Positions 23,401-38,400 are shown, numbered from the stretch's first letter. The stretch: DNA of 64,000 nucleotides from Derxia lacustris (GCF_002105195.1 NZ_MUHU01000007.1:1-64000); one strand, 5' to 3'. Numbers and translations: made by a program. The notes: generated by a model from the letters alone, not told the origin.

Positions 23401-26400
23401 TCATCGTCCAGCCAAGACAGGGCCGGCACCGCATCCGCCAACCAAGGGCCGACTGATCAGTTGCGGCACCAATCCGAACTGGAGATCAAGCAAGGTGCTG
23501 TTGCCGTCGAATTGGGGCATCCCGGCCAAGGTATTGCACGCATAGCGATAAGCGAGATCGCCGCCGAGTGCCAGGACATCACTGCCACTCCCACTGAATT
23601 GGGAAGCCAACAGCAAATTCATCAGTCCCGTCCACTGCCTGCCCCCTGGCGGCTGGCAATCGTTGCCGGTCACTCTATCGAACTCCGCAATCATCTTGCC
23701 GCCATCGAAGCGTTCGATCTTGTTGTCTCTTAAGGAATCCGTGCTGCCCCGAACATAAGCACCTGCTGGTTCCAGCATGAATTGCAGCGTCAATGGCGGC
23801 TTGCGTGATAGCAGGTAGTAGTCGGCAATGCAGATGCTGTCCTGCGGTGCGCCTGCCATATCAACGTAGAGATTGCCGGCCACACGCCGAAAGCTGACGT
23901 CGGCATAACGGATGCCACCACCAAGCGATAGCGTGATTGGCGACGACGCATTTTGCAGATGAAGAATGTCGCGGCCGTCGCCGCGATTGAACGCCAGGAC
24001 CGTCGCCGCCGTTCCTGCATACAACTCGTCATTGCCTGCACCTCCGACCAAGAGGGCGGCCCCGCTGCCTGCGCTGAGAACATCGTTGCCGCTGCCTCCG
24101 AACAGTGCGTCATTTCCCGCACCTCCCAGCAATCGATCGTTGCCCGTTTCCCCTTCCAGCACGTCCGCACCGTTTCCGCCCGCCAGGAAATCGTTGCCGC
24201 AGCCTGCGCTGATCAGGTCATTGCCATCCGCGCCGTCGAGCGTGTTGCAGCCATCGTTGCCAACAAGCCAGTTGTCCAGCGCGTTGCCCGTACCGTTCAC
24301 ATTGGCCGAACCTTCGAGGTTCAAGGCCTCGACATTCGAAGCCAGCGTATACGTAACGCTGGTTCTGACGGTGTCATAGCCTTGTCCGGCGCTTTCGATG
24401 ACCTGATCGCCTTGCCTCAGAAGCGTCTGCGCCTCCGAGACGACATAAACGTCATCGCCGTCGCCGCCCATCATCTTGTCCGACCCGGCGCAACCATCGA
24501 TGTAGTCGTCCCGCTCACTCCCGATCAGGTAGTCATTGAAGCGGGTACCCATCAATTGAATCCCCTTGGTGGAATCCACGCGCAGATTGAAGGTGTCGAT
24601 GACATTGGCACCATGCTCATCCCTAGCCCTGATGCTGACCACGAACACCTGGCCGTTGGCGCACTGCGTCGGAGTTCCGCTGAAAACCAGTCCATTCGGG
24701 TCAAAGGTCAACCAGCTCGGCAAGGCGCTGCCGTCATCAAGCGTGGCGGAGTAGGTCAGGACAGCTCCATGGTCCCGATCGGCAAACATGCCGTCCGGCA
24801 AATCCAGTCGGAAGGCACGTCTCGCCCGAACCACCTGATCGCAGATCGGCTCCTTCAGGACAGGTGCGTCGTTGGTCCCGAAGATGTTGAGCGACAGGGT
24901 GGACACTGACCTTGAACCGTCTGCGTCCTGAACCGAGTAGGCGAAGCTGTCTGTCACCTTCTCTCCGGTTGCCAGGGCCTGGACCGCAGCGCTGGTGTTG
25001 TTCAGCGTGTAGACATAGGCACCGTTACTGCCCAGGACCAGTGTTCCGTACAGACCTTCATAGGTACCCGCTGTCGCGAGCGACAGTTGATCGTCCTTGT
25101 CGGTATCAGAATCATTGAGCAGTACATTGCCACTTACGGTACGTGCAAAGTCTTCCTGAAGACGCCCATAGTCAGGTTGCGTGATGGGGGCATCGTTACT
25201 TCCCGAAATGGTGATCACCAAGGTGTTGTCGACACGGGCAACACCGTCGGTCACGGCGAGCAGGAAGCGGTCGGTGAGCACCTGATCCTGCCGCAGTTCC
25301 TGCACCGCCGGGCTCGCGCTGTCGAGTTGGTAGGCATAGCTTCCGTCGGCCTGCACCGTCAGCGTCCCGTGCTGCCCGAGGTAGGTGCCCGGACTGTCGA
25401 CGGCGAGCACGTCGCCCGCATCGACATCGTGGTCGTTGCTCAGCAGGTTGCCCAGCACGGGCGTGTTCGCGTCTTCATCGACGCGCGCTGCATCGGGCGA
25501 GATCACCGGTGCGTCGTTGATCGGCTTGACGTTGAGATTCAGCGTTGCAACGTTGTCCGATTCGAGCCCATTGCTGACCCTGAACTCAAATCGGGCATAT
25601 GCAGAACCGGATTCGTCGTGACCAGGACTGAAGACCAGGTGACCGGCATCCAGCCCGATCCGATCCACGCGCGTCGCGGAAGAAACGAGTTGTCCATCGA
25701 GGTAAAGGTGACCGGATCCAGCGACAGGGCTGACAAGCACTGACTGAAGCATCCCAACCCCGTCAGCGTCGGTGTAGCTGAAATCGGCAGCACCGAGCGT
25801 GCGGTCGTCGTCCTCATTCAGATCGAGCATGACGTCACGCGCGACGGGGGCGACGTCCGAACGCGGTACCTCCACCGAGACCTCGGCTTTGCTCACGCCC
25901 CCTTGGCCGTCCTCGACGCTATAGCTGAACCGGGCAGTACCCGCATAGCCGGATTCGGCCTGGAATTCGACGACACCCTGTGCGCTCAGGGAGACCGTGC
26001 CATGCACAGCGTCACTGACCGAGCTGACGCGCAGCTGCGCGTGCGGCGTGTCGATGTCCACATCGTTCTGCAGCAGCACAGCGGCCGAAACCGTCAGGCG
26101 ACCGTCGCGATCGGCAGTGAATGCTTCACCGGTGACAGTCGGTGCGTCGTTCACGCCAAGGACCGTCAGCTGAAAAATGTCGCTGACCGAACCCCCATCG
26201 GGCTCGGTGGCTGTAACGCGCAGCTGGAGGACGTCTACGTCCCCGTTGGCAGGCGTTCCACGGAAGGTCCTGGTCGCCGAATCGAAGCTAAGCCATGGCG
26301 GCAAGGGTGAGCCATCGATCCGCGTGACGGAAAAGACGAGCGCGCCACTTGAATCCGGGTCGCTGAAGGTGCCGCCTGGCAGGACGAGCTCGAAGATGGA

Positions 26401-29400
26401 GTCTTCCTGAACGGCCACATCGGCAATCGGCTGCACAAGGATCGGTGGAAGGGTCTTCTCGTCGATTCCGAGGGAAAAGGTGTCGGTGGCAGTTGCTCCC
26501 AGACGATCCGTCACCATCACCTGTATCTCGGTGGACGCGCGCTGCGAGGCAGGCACCCGTCCGGAGAAGGTCCGGGTTGCGGCGTCAAAGCTGATCCACG
26601 ATGGCAAGGCCGCGCCGCTGAGCAGGGTTGCCCGGTAGGTCAATGCATCGCCCGAATCGAAGTCGACAAAGGTGTTGCGGGGCAACTGGAAGCTGAATGT
26701 CTGGTCGCGTCGGTACACCTGATCGGGCGCGGGTAATGTCAGTCGTGGGACGTGGTTGCGATCGGAAAGGCTGACCGACAGGGAGAACGTGTCCGAGACG
26801 GTGTTGCCTCGCAAGTCGGTCGCACTGACCTGGATGCTGTAGTCACCCACGTCCTCCGGATCGGGAATGCCGGACAGCCTTCCGCTGGCCGTGTCCACGC
26901 TCAACCAGGATGGCAATGCCTGGCCGTTGGCCAGCATCGCCGAATACCTCAAGGTCTGGTCACTATCCAATTCGATGAAGCCGGTGGAGGCGTCAAGCGC
27001 AAACGCGTCGCCCTCGGAAATCGCCAGATCAGGGAGCGGGGTGAGCAGCCTTGGCGCGTCGTACTCGCCCAGCACCGTGATCTTGACCTGCCGGGTTGCG
27101 CCACCGACCCAGTCATGTCTCAGACCATCGGGCTCCCGATAGTCTTCCGCAAAATTGTCCAGCGCGGTCAATGTCAGGTAATAGGTGCCGGGTGCAAAAT
27201 CCCCGGGGTTGCCGGAAATCATCGTCACATTGCCAGCCTCGGTGGTCACGCGGCCCCATAGCTCGACTTGGTGGGTCAGGCGGTTGAAGCTGCTCAGTTC
27301 TCGGTAGCTCGACATGGCCGACACAGTCACCTTGTCACCATCCGCGTCGTGAAACAGCGAGCCGGGCAGAACAACCGAAAACGCCTGATTCTCCCGCAGC
27401 ACGATCTCGGGGATGGTGTCAATGGTGGGAGCCCGGTTGGCGATGACCTTCAGGCGAGTCATTGCCCGCCCGCCGTGTCCATCGTCCGCAATGATGTCGA
27501 AGGTCTGCCGCCGGGGCGGGGGCGTGGCGCCTTCGTAATGCAAGGCATGCATTGCGGCGTCGTAGACCCAGTCGCCTAGGCTGTTGCTACCCGCCAGCAG
27601 CACGGAAACGTTCAGCGTGTCGTGATCGACATCGAAGAATTTCGGAATGAGCACCGGCACGGTTTCATTCATCGTGGCGACAATGCGGGTGTCGGGTTCG
27701 CCCCAGCTGTTGATGCCGCGAAAGCGATCCCACGTTGGCGCGGGGGCGGTTTCCCACGGATTCAGCAGGTCCTGGACCACGACTGGAACGTGATTGACAC
27801 CGGACGGGTCAACCTCGACCGTGAACTCGGTGGTGGCCTCCAGTCCGAGACGATCGAACGCCACGAGAGCAAACCGCCATGTGCCGACATCCCAGAAATC
27901 AAGCCTGGAGTAGGCAAATCCGTTGCCGTAGTAGTCCGGCACCAGATTGAGCAGTCCTCCGGAGGCATCCAGCCTGAATCCGCCTCTTGCGTGCTCGGGG
28001 GCAGACAGCTGTCGGAGATGGTAAGTCAGCACATCGCCGCGATCCGGGTCCGTGAACACGTCTGTCGGCAGACTGATCGCGGTCGCCGATCCTTCCCTGG
28101 TGGTTACGGTATCGATCGAATGGCCAACGATGGGGGCGTCATTGATGTTGCCGACCACCACGTCGATGTCTTCGAACGCCGTCAGACCCTGTTCATCCCG
28201 CCCGACCACGCGCACGGTCGTGACGCCGACGCTTTCGGCACCCGCCACGCCGGTCAGGCGCCGGGTGGCCGCGTCGTAGTGCAACCACGATGGCAGCGCT
28301 TCGCCCGAGGCAAGTGTCACCGCAGCGATGACGGCGGAACCCTCACGATCCACGAACAGATCGACAGGCAAGGTCAGGTCCAGCGCTTGTCCCTGCCAAA
28401 GGACCGGACCGGGCAGCATTCGCAGCACGCGCGGCGGATCATTGACATCGTCCGCGACAGCGATCACGAAGGTGTCGGATGCCGCCCGACCATGCATATC
28501 CGTTGCAGTGACCGTGACGGCGGTGATGCCCACGTCAGCACGTCCCGGTTGCCCCGAGAAGCGGCCGCTCCTGCCATCGAAGTGGAGCCAGTCCGGCAGT
28601 GGGGCACCGCTGGCCAGGGCGGCGGAGTACGTGAGGCTGTCGCCTGCATCAAAGTCGTTGAAGGCGTCTGGTGGCAGCACGAAGTCGAGCGCCGCGCCTT
28701 GATGCCCCTGCTGATCCGCCAACGGCCGCCAGATCACCGGCGAGGTGTCGTTCGGATTGCGGATCGAGAGATTGAATTCGTCCTGGAGGCCCAGGTTGCC
28801 ACTGTCGGTTGCCAGCAGCCGGATGGTCAGCGAACCGACGTCGCCTTCGCTTGGCGTGCCGGACAATCGGCCGCTGGTGGAATCGAAGTGCAGCCAGCTT
28901 GGCAGCGCCTCGCCATTGCCAAGCGTGGCTCGCGCATACGGCGTGTCACCTGGGTTTGCATCAACAAAGACGCCATTCAAATCGAGCTCGAAATGCACGC
29001 CACTGTTGATCAGTTGATCTGCGGGCGCATTGGCCAGCACTGGCGCCAGGTTCGTGCCGCTGGCCACAATCGCCGCTTCGATCTGCGTTGCCGTCCACGC
29101 CGTGCCGTCGGCGAATCGGATGGTCTCGATGGCTCCGCTGCCGAGGTAGTAATTGCGAACGGTCAGGCGGTCTTGCGTGGCTCGAATCGACAGCAGCAGA
29201 TCATTGGCAGCACGCCGCACGACAAGATCGCCTGCAAGAATGCCCGCCTGCAAGATCAGCACATCGTTGGACGAGATCGATGCGGCGGCGTCGTTGTCAT
29301 CGATCATGTCGTGACCGTCACCCAGCGCGAACAGATACTGGTCGTCACCGGCGCCTCCGCACAACAGGTCTGCCCCACTGGCGCCGTCGAGCACGTCGGT

Positions 29401-32400
29401 GCCAGCGTCGCCGACAAGCGTGTTCGCACCAGCATTGCCCGTCAGAACGTTGGCCAAGGCGTTGCCAGTGCCGTTCAGGTCTGCCGATCCGGTGAGTGTC
29501 AGACGCTCGACCTGGTCTGCCAGCAGGAAGCTGACGCCTGAAAAAACCTGATCGTTGCCTTCGCCGATCAACTCGACGAGCTGATCGGCCTGGTCGTCGA
29601 CCACATAGGTGTCGTCACCGGTGCCGCCATACATCACGTCGGCGCTGGTGCCGCCGTCCAGTCGGTCATTGCCACCCAGTCCCCGGAGCACGTTGCGTCC
29701 GGCGTTTCCGGTCAGCACGTTGATCTGGTCATTGCCCGTCGCGTTGACATTCGCCAGGCCCAGCAGCTCGACGTTCTCCACGCCCGAGCCGGCGGCGAGC
29801 GTCTGCGTCACAAGACTGGCAATCGTGTCGACGCCTTCACCTGCCAGTTCAATGACGGTGTCGGCCGCACTGTCCACCACATAGCGGTCGTCCCCCGTGC
29901 CCCCGATCAGGATGTCGGCGCCCGCACCGCCATCCAGCGTGTCGTTGCCCGTGCCGGCATCGATCCGGTTGCTCGCCGCATTGCCGGTCAGGCGGTTGTC
30001 GGCATCGTTGCCGGTCACGTTGATGGCGGCCGAACCGAGAATCTCCACGCCTTCGATCATGCCGGCGACAACAACGTCCTGGCTCGCTAGCAAGCGCACC
30101 GTATCGATGCCGCCCCCGGCTCGTTCGATGACCTGATCCAGGTCATCGACGACGTACAGATCGTCCCCATCGCCGCCTTCGAGCAGGTCGGCCCCCATGC
30201 CGCCTACGAGGGTATCGTTGCCCTTGCCGCCGAACAGACGGTCATCACCCGCCCCGCCGGCAAGATAGTCATCCCCCGCGCCGCCCTCGAGGAGCGCGGG
30301 ATCGGCGCCGTTGACCAGCAGACGGTCGTTGTCGCTGCTGCCTGTCCTGATCGACGCGCGTCGCAGCAGATCCGCGACCGTCCAGACCGTGCCGTCGGCG
30401 AAGCGCACCTGCATGATCGGCATCAGGTTCGCCGCCGTCTCATACCAACTCGTGAAGCGCAGGCTGTCGCCCCCGCTTTGCAGCACCAGATCGGCGCTCT
30501 CGCGCCGGACCTCGACAGTATCGGGAACAATTTCCGCGCCCATTGCCAGCGTGTCGAACACCCGGCCCGCCGACACGACGACAGCCCCCTGGTTCCTGTC
30601 GAGTTCGACGACACTGTCGCGGGCGATCCAGGTCAGCGGATCCAAGACCGTGCCGTCGGCAAACCGGATGCGCTCGACCGACAGCGGGAAGCCGCCGGAG
30701 CCGAACAGGGTCACCGCATCAGCGTCGCCATCCACATGCAGGACCAGATTGCCGTTGACGATTTCGCGCGTGACATCGCTGACCTGAATGCCCGTGCCAA
30801 ACATGAGCGTGTCGAGGTCGTCCGGATTCGTGCCGAAATCGGCCACGGTGTCCCGGCCATCGCCCCGATTGAAAATGTAGGTGTCGCTGCCGCTCCCGCC
30901 TTCCACGACGTCATCGCCCTTTCCACCCTCGAGCTGGTCACGTCCCGCGTTGCCAAGCAGGCGATCGTCGCCGTCGTCGCCGAGCAGGGTGTCGTTGCCG
31001 GTGCTGCCGCCGAGCGTGTCGTTCCCCGCACGGCCAACCAGCTGGTCGTTTCCTGTCGATCCGACCAGCGAATCATTGCCTGCCGTTGCTGGGGTCAGGC
31101 GCAAGGCGATGTCCGCCGTGGTCCAGATCGTGCCGTCGGCAAAGCGGATTTCCGCCAGCTGCAGGGCCTGCGCCGTGCTGCCGTTTGCCGAGGCCGTTTG
31201 CCAGCCATAATTCACGCGGACCTGCTGTCCTCCAAGGTCGAGAAGCAGTGCCGGAGCGGAATAACTGGCGTCAAGTCGGACTGCCACATCCTCGGGCCGG
31301 ATGCCCGCGCCGAACTCGATGCGGTCCAACCCCTCGGGTTCGGTGATGCCCAGATCCACGGTGTCCCGCCCGAAGCCCGCCTCGAATCGCAGGACATCAT
31401 GTCCCGCACCACCACTGAGCAAATCATTGCCCGCGCCGCCGTCGAGCGTGTCGTCTCCGATTCCACCGCTCAGCGTGTCGGCGCCGTTGCCGCCACGGAG
31501 CCAATCGCCGCCGGCACCTCCACTCAGCGTATCGGCGCTTTCACCGCCGGTCAGACGGTCGTCACCCGATCCGCCATAGATACGGCTGCTGCCGGCTCCC
31601 GCCACCAAATCGTCGTCCGCGTCGATACCAAATTGCAGATCCGTCCCGTCGGCCGGAGCGTCGTGCAAGATTGCCGTGAAGAGCGTTCGACCATCAATCA
31701 CGCTGCCGTCGCCGAACACCAGGCTTGCCATCGTCCAGGGCCTGCCACTTGCGTCGAACTGGCCCCAGAGCGGGCCGAGCGTTGCAGTCGAGTCCCTGAG
31801 CGCCACCGAGAAGAAGAAGCCTGACGGACTGAAGACAATGTCTCGAATCCGGACGTCCTCGCGCTGCACGTTGCTGGCGAACTCGATCCAGCGCGGCGTC
31901 GGGTGGTCGTCAGGGCGTTGCCGATCAATCGTGTCGCGGCCCGAATCGAAGCCGAGCACCACCGTGTCGGTGTTGAAGTACTCGATGCGGTAGAGGTCGT
32001 CCCCTGCGCCGCCGTCGAGGCGGTTGCTTCCGGCGTTGCCGTTCAGCACATCGGCGCCCGCGTCCCCATAGATGCTGTCATCGCCATCGCCGCCGTAGAG
32101 GACGTCGTTGCCGTCGAGGCCGTGGATCACGTCCGCAAGCGGGCTCGCCGTGGTCGGATCGACATAGTCGGCGCCTGCCGTCCCGATGGTCGGATCGGAC
32201 CTGGCATGCGCCAAATCGATGACGGCGCCGTCGGCAAACCGAAGCGTATGAATGCGGTCCTGGGAATAGCCCCAGCTCTGAATGCGCAGCACATCGGCCA
32301 AGGAACCCGAGAGACTCAATAGGAGGTCGATGCTTCCCGCCGGCCGACTGACCGACACGTCCTGCCAGCGGATACCCGTGCCAAACTGGATCACGTCCGC

Positions 32401-35400
32401 GCCGTTCGCGTAGATGACCAGGTCGGCACCGCTGCCATAGCCGAAGACGATGGTGTCCGTCTGCTGGGGCCTTTCGGTGCTCTCGTAAAGATTCAGCGTG
32501 TCGTTGCCCAGGCCGCCGTCATAGGTGTCCTGACCGTCTGCGCCCTTCAGTGAATCTGCCCCGGCCCCGCCGTTCAGCGATTCGTTCCCGCCAAAGCCTT
32601 GCAGCGTGTCGGCGCCGTCCGTGCCGTTGATCAGTCGGTCGCGGTAGTCCGGAACGCCGGATATGCCGGGGGCCAGGGCCGACGCAAACATCGAGAAGAT
32701 CGTGTCATGCGACCAGACCGTGCCGTCCGCGAACCGGACCTCCATCGGGATGATCGGCTGCGATTGAAGGAACCACGCCGAGAATGTCAGTCGCTGCCCC
32801 GTGTCATTGACGATCAGGGCAAGCGAATCGGACTGGCTGCTGCCGCTGTCGATCGAGCGGACGAAGGCGACGTCGCCAGGGACAAACTCGACCCCGAGTT
32901 CGATGACGAGGCGCGCTGTGGCAGCAGCCCCGACGGGCATGGCACGCATGTCGATCCGGTCGGACCCGGAGTCGCGGCCAAAGCGGATGACGTTAATGCC
33001 GTCGATGCGGGGGATGCCGACCGTGTCGTCTCCCAAGCCGCCATCGATCGTGTTGTCGCCGCCCGACAGCGTCAGGTAATCGTTGCCGCCTTCCCCCAGC
33101 AGAAGATCGTTGCCAGCGCCGTCGTTCAGCGCGTCCGGGCCGGCTCCGCCCAGGAGGGTGTCGTTGCCGTCGCCACCGTTAAGCCAGTCCCTGCCGTCAC
33201 CGCCATTCAAGCGGTCATCGCCCGCTCCCCCCGCAATCCAGTCCGCTTCCAGGCCGCCGTCGAGGCTGTCGGCCCCCGATCCGCCCAGGAGCGTGTCGGC
33301 TGCATCCGTCCCGACCGTTGGGCGATCGGCGTGCGCCGCGATTTCGGCGCCTGACCAGCGTGTGCCATCGTTGAAGACGATCCCCGTTGCCCGTTCGATG
33401 CCGACCAGCGAATCTCCGGAGCCCGAAATCCTCAGCGTCAGTGGCGCAACCACGCCGTCGACTGCGCCTCCCTCGATCTCCACCTCGGTTGCGCTCACGC
33501 CTGCAAGGATGAGGTAGCCAGCGCCATTGCTGCTGCCAATCCGGTCCGTCCCGCTGCCCCTGCCGAAAATCACCGAAGCGGAACCAACCAGATTCAAGGT
33601 GTCGTTGCCTTGCCCGCCGTCGACCAGGCTGTCGCCGTAAGCTTTGATCTGGTCATTGCCGTTGCCGCCCCTCAGGTGTCCGGTGCCTGAAATCTCGTCA
33701 TCGCCGTCGCCGCCATCCAGGACATTGCTGCCCTGATCGTCAATCAGGCTGTCGTTGCCGCTGCCACCCCACAGCAGATCGTTGTCCGTGCCGCCCAGAA
33801 GGGTGTCGCGTCCCGCGCCGCCTCGCAGGACGTCCGCGCCACTTGCCCCGGTCATGCTGTCGGGGCCGATGCTGCCGGTCAGCGTGTCGTTCGCATCATT
33901 CCCGCTTGCCGTGTGGATGCGGTAGGCCTCCAGATCGGAAACCAGCACCGTGCCGTCGCTGGCCACGATGCGGCCCAGGACCGTGCCGGGCTGGAGATAG
34001 GTCACTCCCCAGCCAAAGTCGAGCTTCGTCTGGCCGTTATGACCCGTCGAGTTCCACCACTCTTCCGTGACGGTGGAGACCACGAGGTTTTCGGCATCGA
34101 GGCCCGGGCCCAGCACGATCCGGTTGCTGCCTTCCGTATCGCCGATCAGGTCACTTCCGCTGGCGGCGTCAATCGCATAACTGTCATTGCCCTTGCCCCC
34201 GAGCAGGGTGTCGTTGCCATCACGTCCGTCGAGGACATCGTCGCGATCCGAGCCGAAAATGGCTTCGGCGGCGCTCGTCCCGTCGGTCACGCGAATGCGC
34301 TGCATCACGTCGTCGTAGCCCCACTGCTGCCCGTCGGCAAAGACGAAGAACTCGATCCGGCTTTCGACACTGAAGTAGGACTCGATCCGGACGCTGTCCT
34401 GCGCCCCCTCGATGTCGATGACGAGCGCATTGCGAATCCGGCGGATCCGCAGTTGCTCGGGTGAAATGCCTGCGCCGAAGAGCAGCGTGTCGCTGCCGCC
34501 GCTGTCCCCCTGCAACGAGTTTGGATTCCCGATGGTCAGCACCCCGTAACCCGACCGGAACACATACCGGTCGTCGCCGCCCCATCCGTTGAGCAGGTCG
34601 CCGCCACCCAGGCCGTCGAGGATTTCGCCCCGCAGAGTGCCACCGAGAAAGTCTCGGCCGGTCGTCGGCATCTGCATGACGTAGCTTGCGACGGCCTGTC
34701 GCGTCCATACGGCACCGTTTTCGAACTCGACGCGCTCGATCTCGGGCAATCCGTCAGCGCCAGTGTGGAGCCGGACCTCATCCGACGTGCCGTAGTGGCG
34801 CAGCACGATGAAGCCGTCTTCGTGCAGAACCTGGACATCCTGTGGCTGGAAGCCGGAACCGAAGCGCAATACACCGTCGCCCGAAGCGTCGAAGATGCGG
34901 TCGTGTCCGTCGCCGGAATTGAACCGGTAGACATCGAAGCCGGCCCCGCCGTCGAGGTCATCCAGTCCCTGGCTGCCTGCGAGCGTGTCGTCGCCGCCGA
35001 GGCCCCGCAGAATGTCGTTCCCTTGGCCACCGTCGAGCAGATCGCCCGTGCCCGTGCCCACCAGGTAATCGTCTCCCGACGACGGCAGCGTGGCACGGCG
35101 CTCCAGTTCGCTTCGATCCCAGCGGATCCCGTCGGCAAAGCGCACGGCCTCGAGCCGGTTCGCGTCATCGGCATACCAATCCTGCACGGTCACCACCGCG
35201 CCATCCGGCAGGTCCAGATAGAGATTGGCCGCATCTCGTCTGACCACGATTGCCGTGCTGTCGACACTTTCGTCAAAAACGAGGGTGTCCAGGTCGCTGG
35301 AGCCAAGGTCGGCGATGGTGTCGTTGCCGTCCCCCAATGCATAGGCATAGCGATCGTTGCCCTGACCGCCGAGCAGCAAGTCCCTGCCTTGTCCTCCGCG

Positions 35401-38400
35401 CAGGGTGTCATCCCCGGCATCGGCGAGAAGCACATCGTCGTCTCCGGTGCCCTGCATCAGATCCGCCGCGACGCTGCCGATGCCGTTCACGGCCCGGTCG
35501 CTCAGTTCCTGCGCGGACCATCGCGTTCCGTCCGCGAACTCGAGCGCCTCAATGGTCGGACCCTGAGGGGCGAACCAATCCTTGATCCGGATCCAGTCGG
35601 ACTGGTTGCCGACAAGCAGCAGGAGATCGGCGTCAAGACGTGCCGCACGGGTCGCGCCGGGCAGGATGCCTTCGGCCAGGCGGATGACGTCCTCGCCGGC
35701 GATGCCGTCATCGACGATAACGTCCCGACCGTCGCCGATTGCGAACAGATAAGTGTCCCCGCCGTCGCCGCCTTGCAGGAAGTCGCGGCCATGAGCGCCG
35801 TCCAGCGTGTCCGCGCCTCCCAGACCCAGCAAGGTGTCGTTGCCATCGCCGCCCCACATGGAATCGGCTGACGCGAAGCCCGAGATTGCATCGTCCGCAT
35901 CGCTGCCTTGCGACACCCACCAGCGGATATCGTCGGCGGTCAGGGTGGTCCACCACCCGTTGTGCCCAAACTTGAAATACTCGACTGTCGCTTCGGGCGC
36001 CCCGAAGAATTGCCGTAGCGTCAGGCGATCGTTGGTGCCGGTCAGTCGCACGATCAGATCGTCGCCGCTGCGCTCGAACGCAACCTCGTCGAGTCCAATC
36101 CTGTCGCCGAAGACAATGCTGTCGGCGTTGCCGACGTCGTCCGACTCGACGATCAGGTCATCGCCCGAGCCCACGTCGAAGAGATAGGTGTCGTCGCCCG
36201 ACCCGCCGAGCAGGGTGTCGTGATCCGCAATCTGGCCGCCGTCGAGGGTGTCGTTTCCGCCGCCACCGCTCAGCAGGTCGTCGTCGAGCGCAGCTTGGGC
36301 ATTGGCACCCGGCGCCACATTGCCGTACAGAAGATCGTTTCCGTCTGCGCCAACCAGCGTGTCGCTCCCCGCGCCACCGATGATGACGTCGCTGCCATCG
36401 CCGGCGACCAGTTCGTCACCGGCATTCGAACCCACGAGATGCTGCGGCGGAGGTTCGATCAGGAGCGCCATGCCGAGCAGATCGGCTGCGGTCCATGTCG
36501 TGCCGTCCGCGAACTCGACCCGTTCCACGCCCATGCCCCGCGCATTGACCTGGGACTTGAGAATCACTGCACCACCATCCGCAAACGCGAGGGTGACGTC
36601 GTGGTGATCGCGGGTGATCGTGACCATGCCGGGATCGATGCCAGCACCCAGCCGGAGCACATCGTGCTGGCCGGGCGTGGTGTCGAGGTCGACAACCTGA
36701 TCTGCCCCGCCGCCCCGTCCGTACACGTAGAGGTCGTTGCCGGCGCCACCCGTCAGGACGTTGTCCTGCAGGTTGCCCTTGAGCGTGTTGTTGCCGGCAT
36801 TGCCGGTTGCCCGCAGGGCACTGCCGATCAGGGTCAGGTTTTCCACATTGCCGGCGAGCGTGAGGTCGACGGTCGACAGGACCGTGTCGTCGCCTCCCTC
36901 TGCCGCTTCCACGATCACGTCGCCGGACTCGCCGACGAAATAGACGTCGTCGCCCGCACCACCGATCAACGTGTCCGCGCCCGTGCCGCCGTCCAGCCAG
37001 TTGGCGCCATCATTACCCGCGAGCACGTTGTCCCGGTCGTTGCCGGTGATGTTCCAGTTGCCGCTGCCATGGAGCGCCCCGTCGACCATGCCGGGCGCAA
37101 GCGTCAGGTCGGCGGCATCGCTCGATGCCGGACCGAACATGGCCGCGATCGCCGTGGCGTCGTAGCTGGCGTCACCCACCACCAGCTCGGACACCCGGGC
37201 CAGATCGACGGCGATGCGATCGCCTTGCGCGCCGTAGCGCAGCACGCCCTGACTGTAGTAGACGTCGGCGGTGCCGACCCCGCCGAGTCGCAGACGTGAC
37301 TGGCCCTCCGCGTCGGCAATGCTGTCCTCGCCATCCCCGAGCGCGAAGACGTAGGTGTCCTCGCCCGCGCCGCCTTGCAGCAGGTCATTGCCCCGACCAC
37401 CGGCAATGCTGTCGTTGCCGTCCCCGCCCGACAGCACGTTGGCCAGCGCATTGCCTATCAGCGTGTCGTTGCCCGCGCCGGCACTGGCGTTCTCGATGCT
37501 GCTGCCATAGCCGACGAAGGACTGACCAGGCGCCAGGATGCTCGCGCTCTTGCCGCCCAGCGATGACCATCCGCCCGGGCCGAGATCGATGACGGCATCC
37601 TGCGTCGCCTGGCTCGCGTCGAAGCGGTCGACGCCGCCCGCGTCGGCGATGAACCGGTCGCCGAAGCCGTAGACATCGTCGCCGGTGCGTGTGTCGCGGG
37701 CCACGCCGTACAGGTATTGCAGGGCCGCGACGTCGAAGGGGGCCAGCGCCACGGCCGGGTCAGTCGTGCGCGTGTACGACATCACCGTATTGGCGTTGCT
37801 GTTCTCGGTATCGGGCAGCAGCGGCGCCTCGAAGGGGTGCTTGAGGCCCAGCGCATGGCCGGTCTCGTGAAGGATCACCTCGAAGCCGGTCTGGCCTTCG
37901 CTCAACGACTGCCGCGTCGTGGACTCGCCGAATTCATCCTCGATCCGCTCGGCGAACAGGCGGCTGTTGAGATGGATGTTGCCGGTGGCCGCCACGGCAT
38001 AGCCGGCAAAGGCGCCGGCCTCCACGCCGGTTAGATCGTCGAGGACATAGCGCAGATCCGCCGTCCCGCCGTCGGTCTGCTCGACGAAGCTGACGTCGAT
38101 GACTGCGCTGAACCGGGCCAGCGCCGTGCGCACGGCGTTCTTCTGGTCCTCGGTAAACAGATGGGGATTGCGCTCGTCGGGGTAAAAGCTCGCCGCGAAG
38201 GAAAAGGTCAGCACATGCTTGCCGGCGCTGCGAACCTCGTCGCGCGACAGCAGCGCGCTGACGAAATACGGCAGATGCGCGTCCGCGAACGGGTCGACGA
38301 CGGGTATGTCGGGCGGCGGCGCGAGTTCGAGGATCTTCTCGCGATCCCATACCGTGCCGTCCTCGAACACGATCTGTGCGATGGCGCCCTGCGGGGTCGT

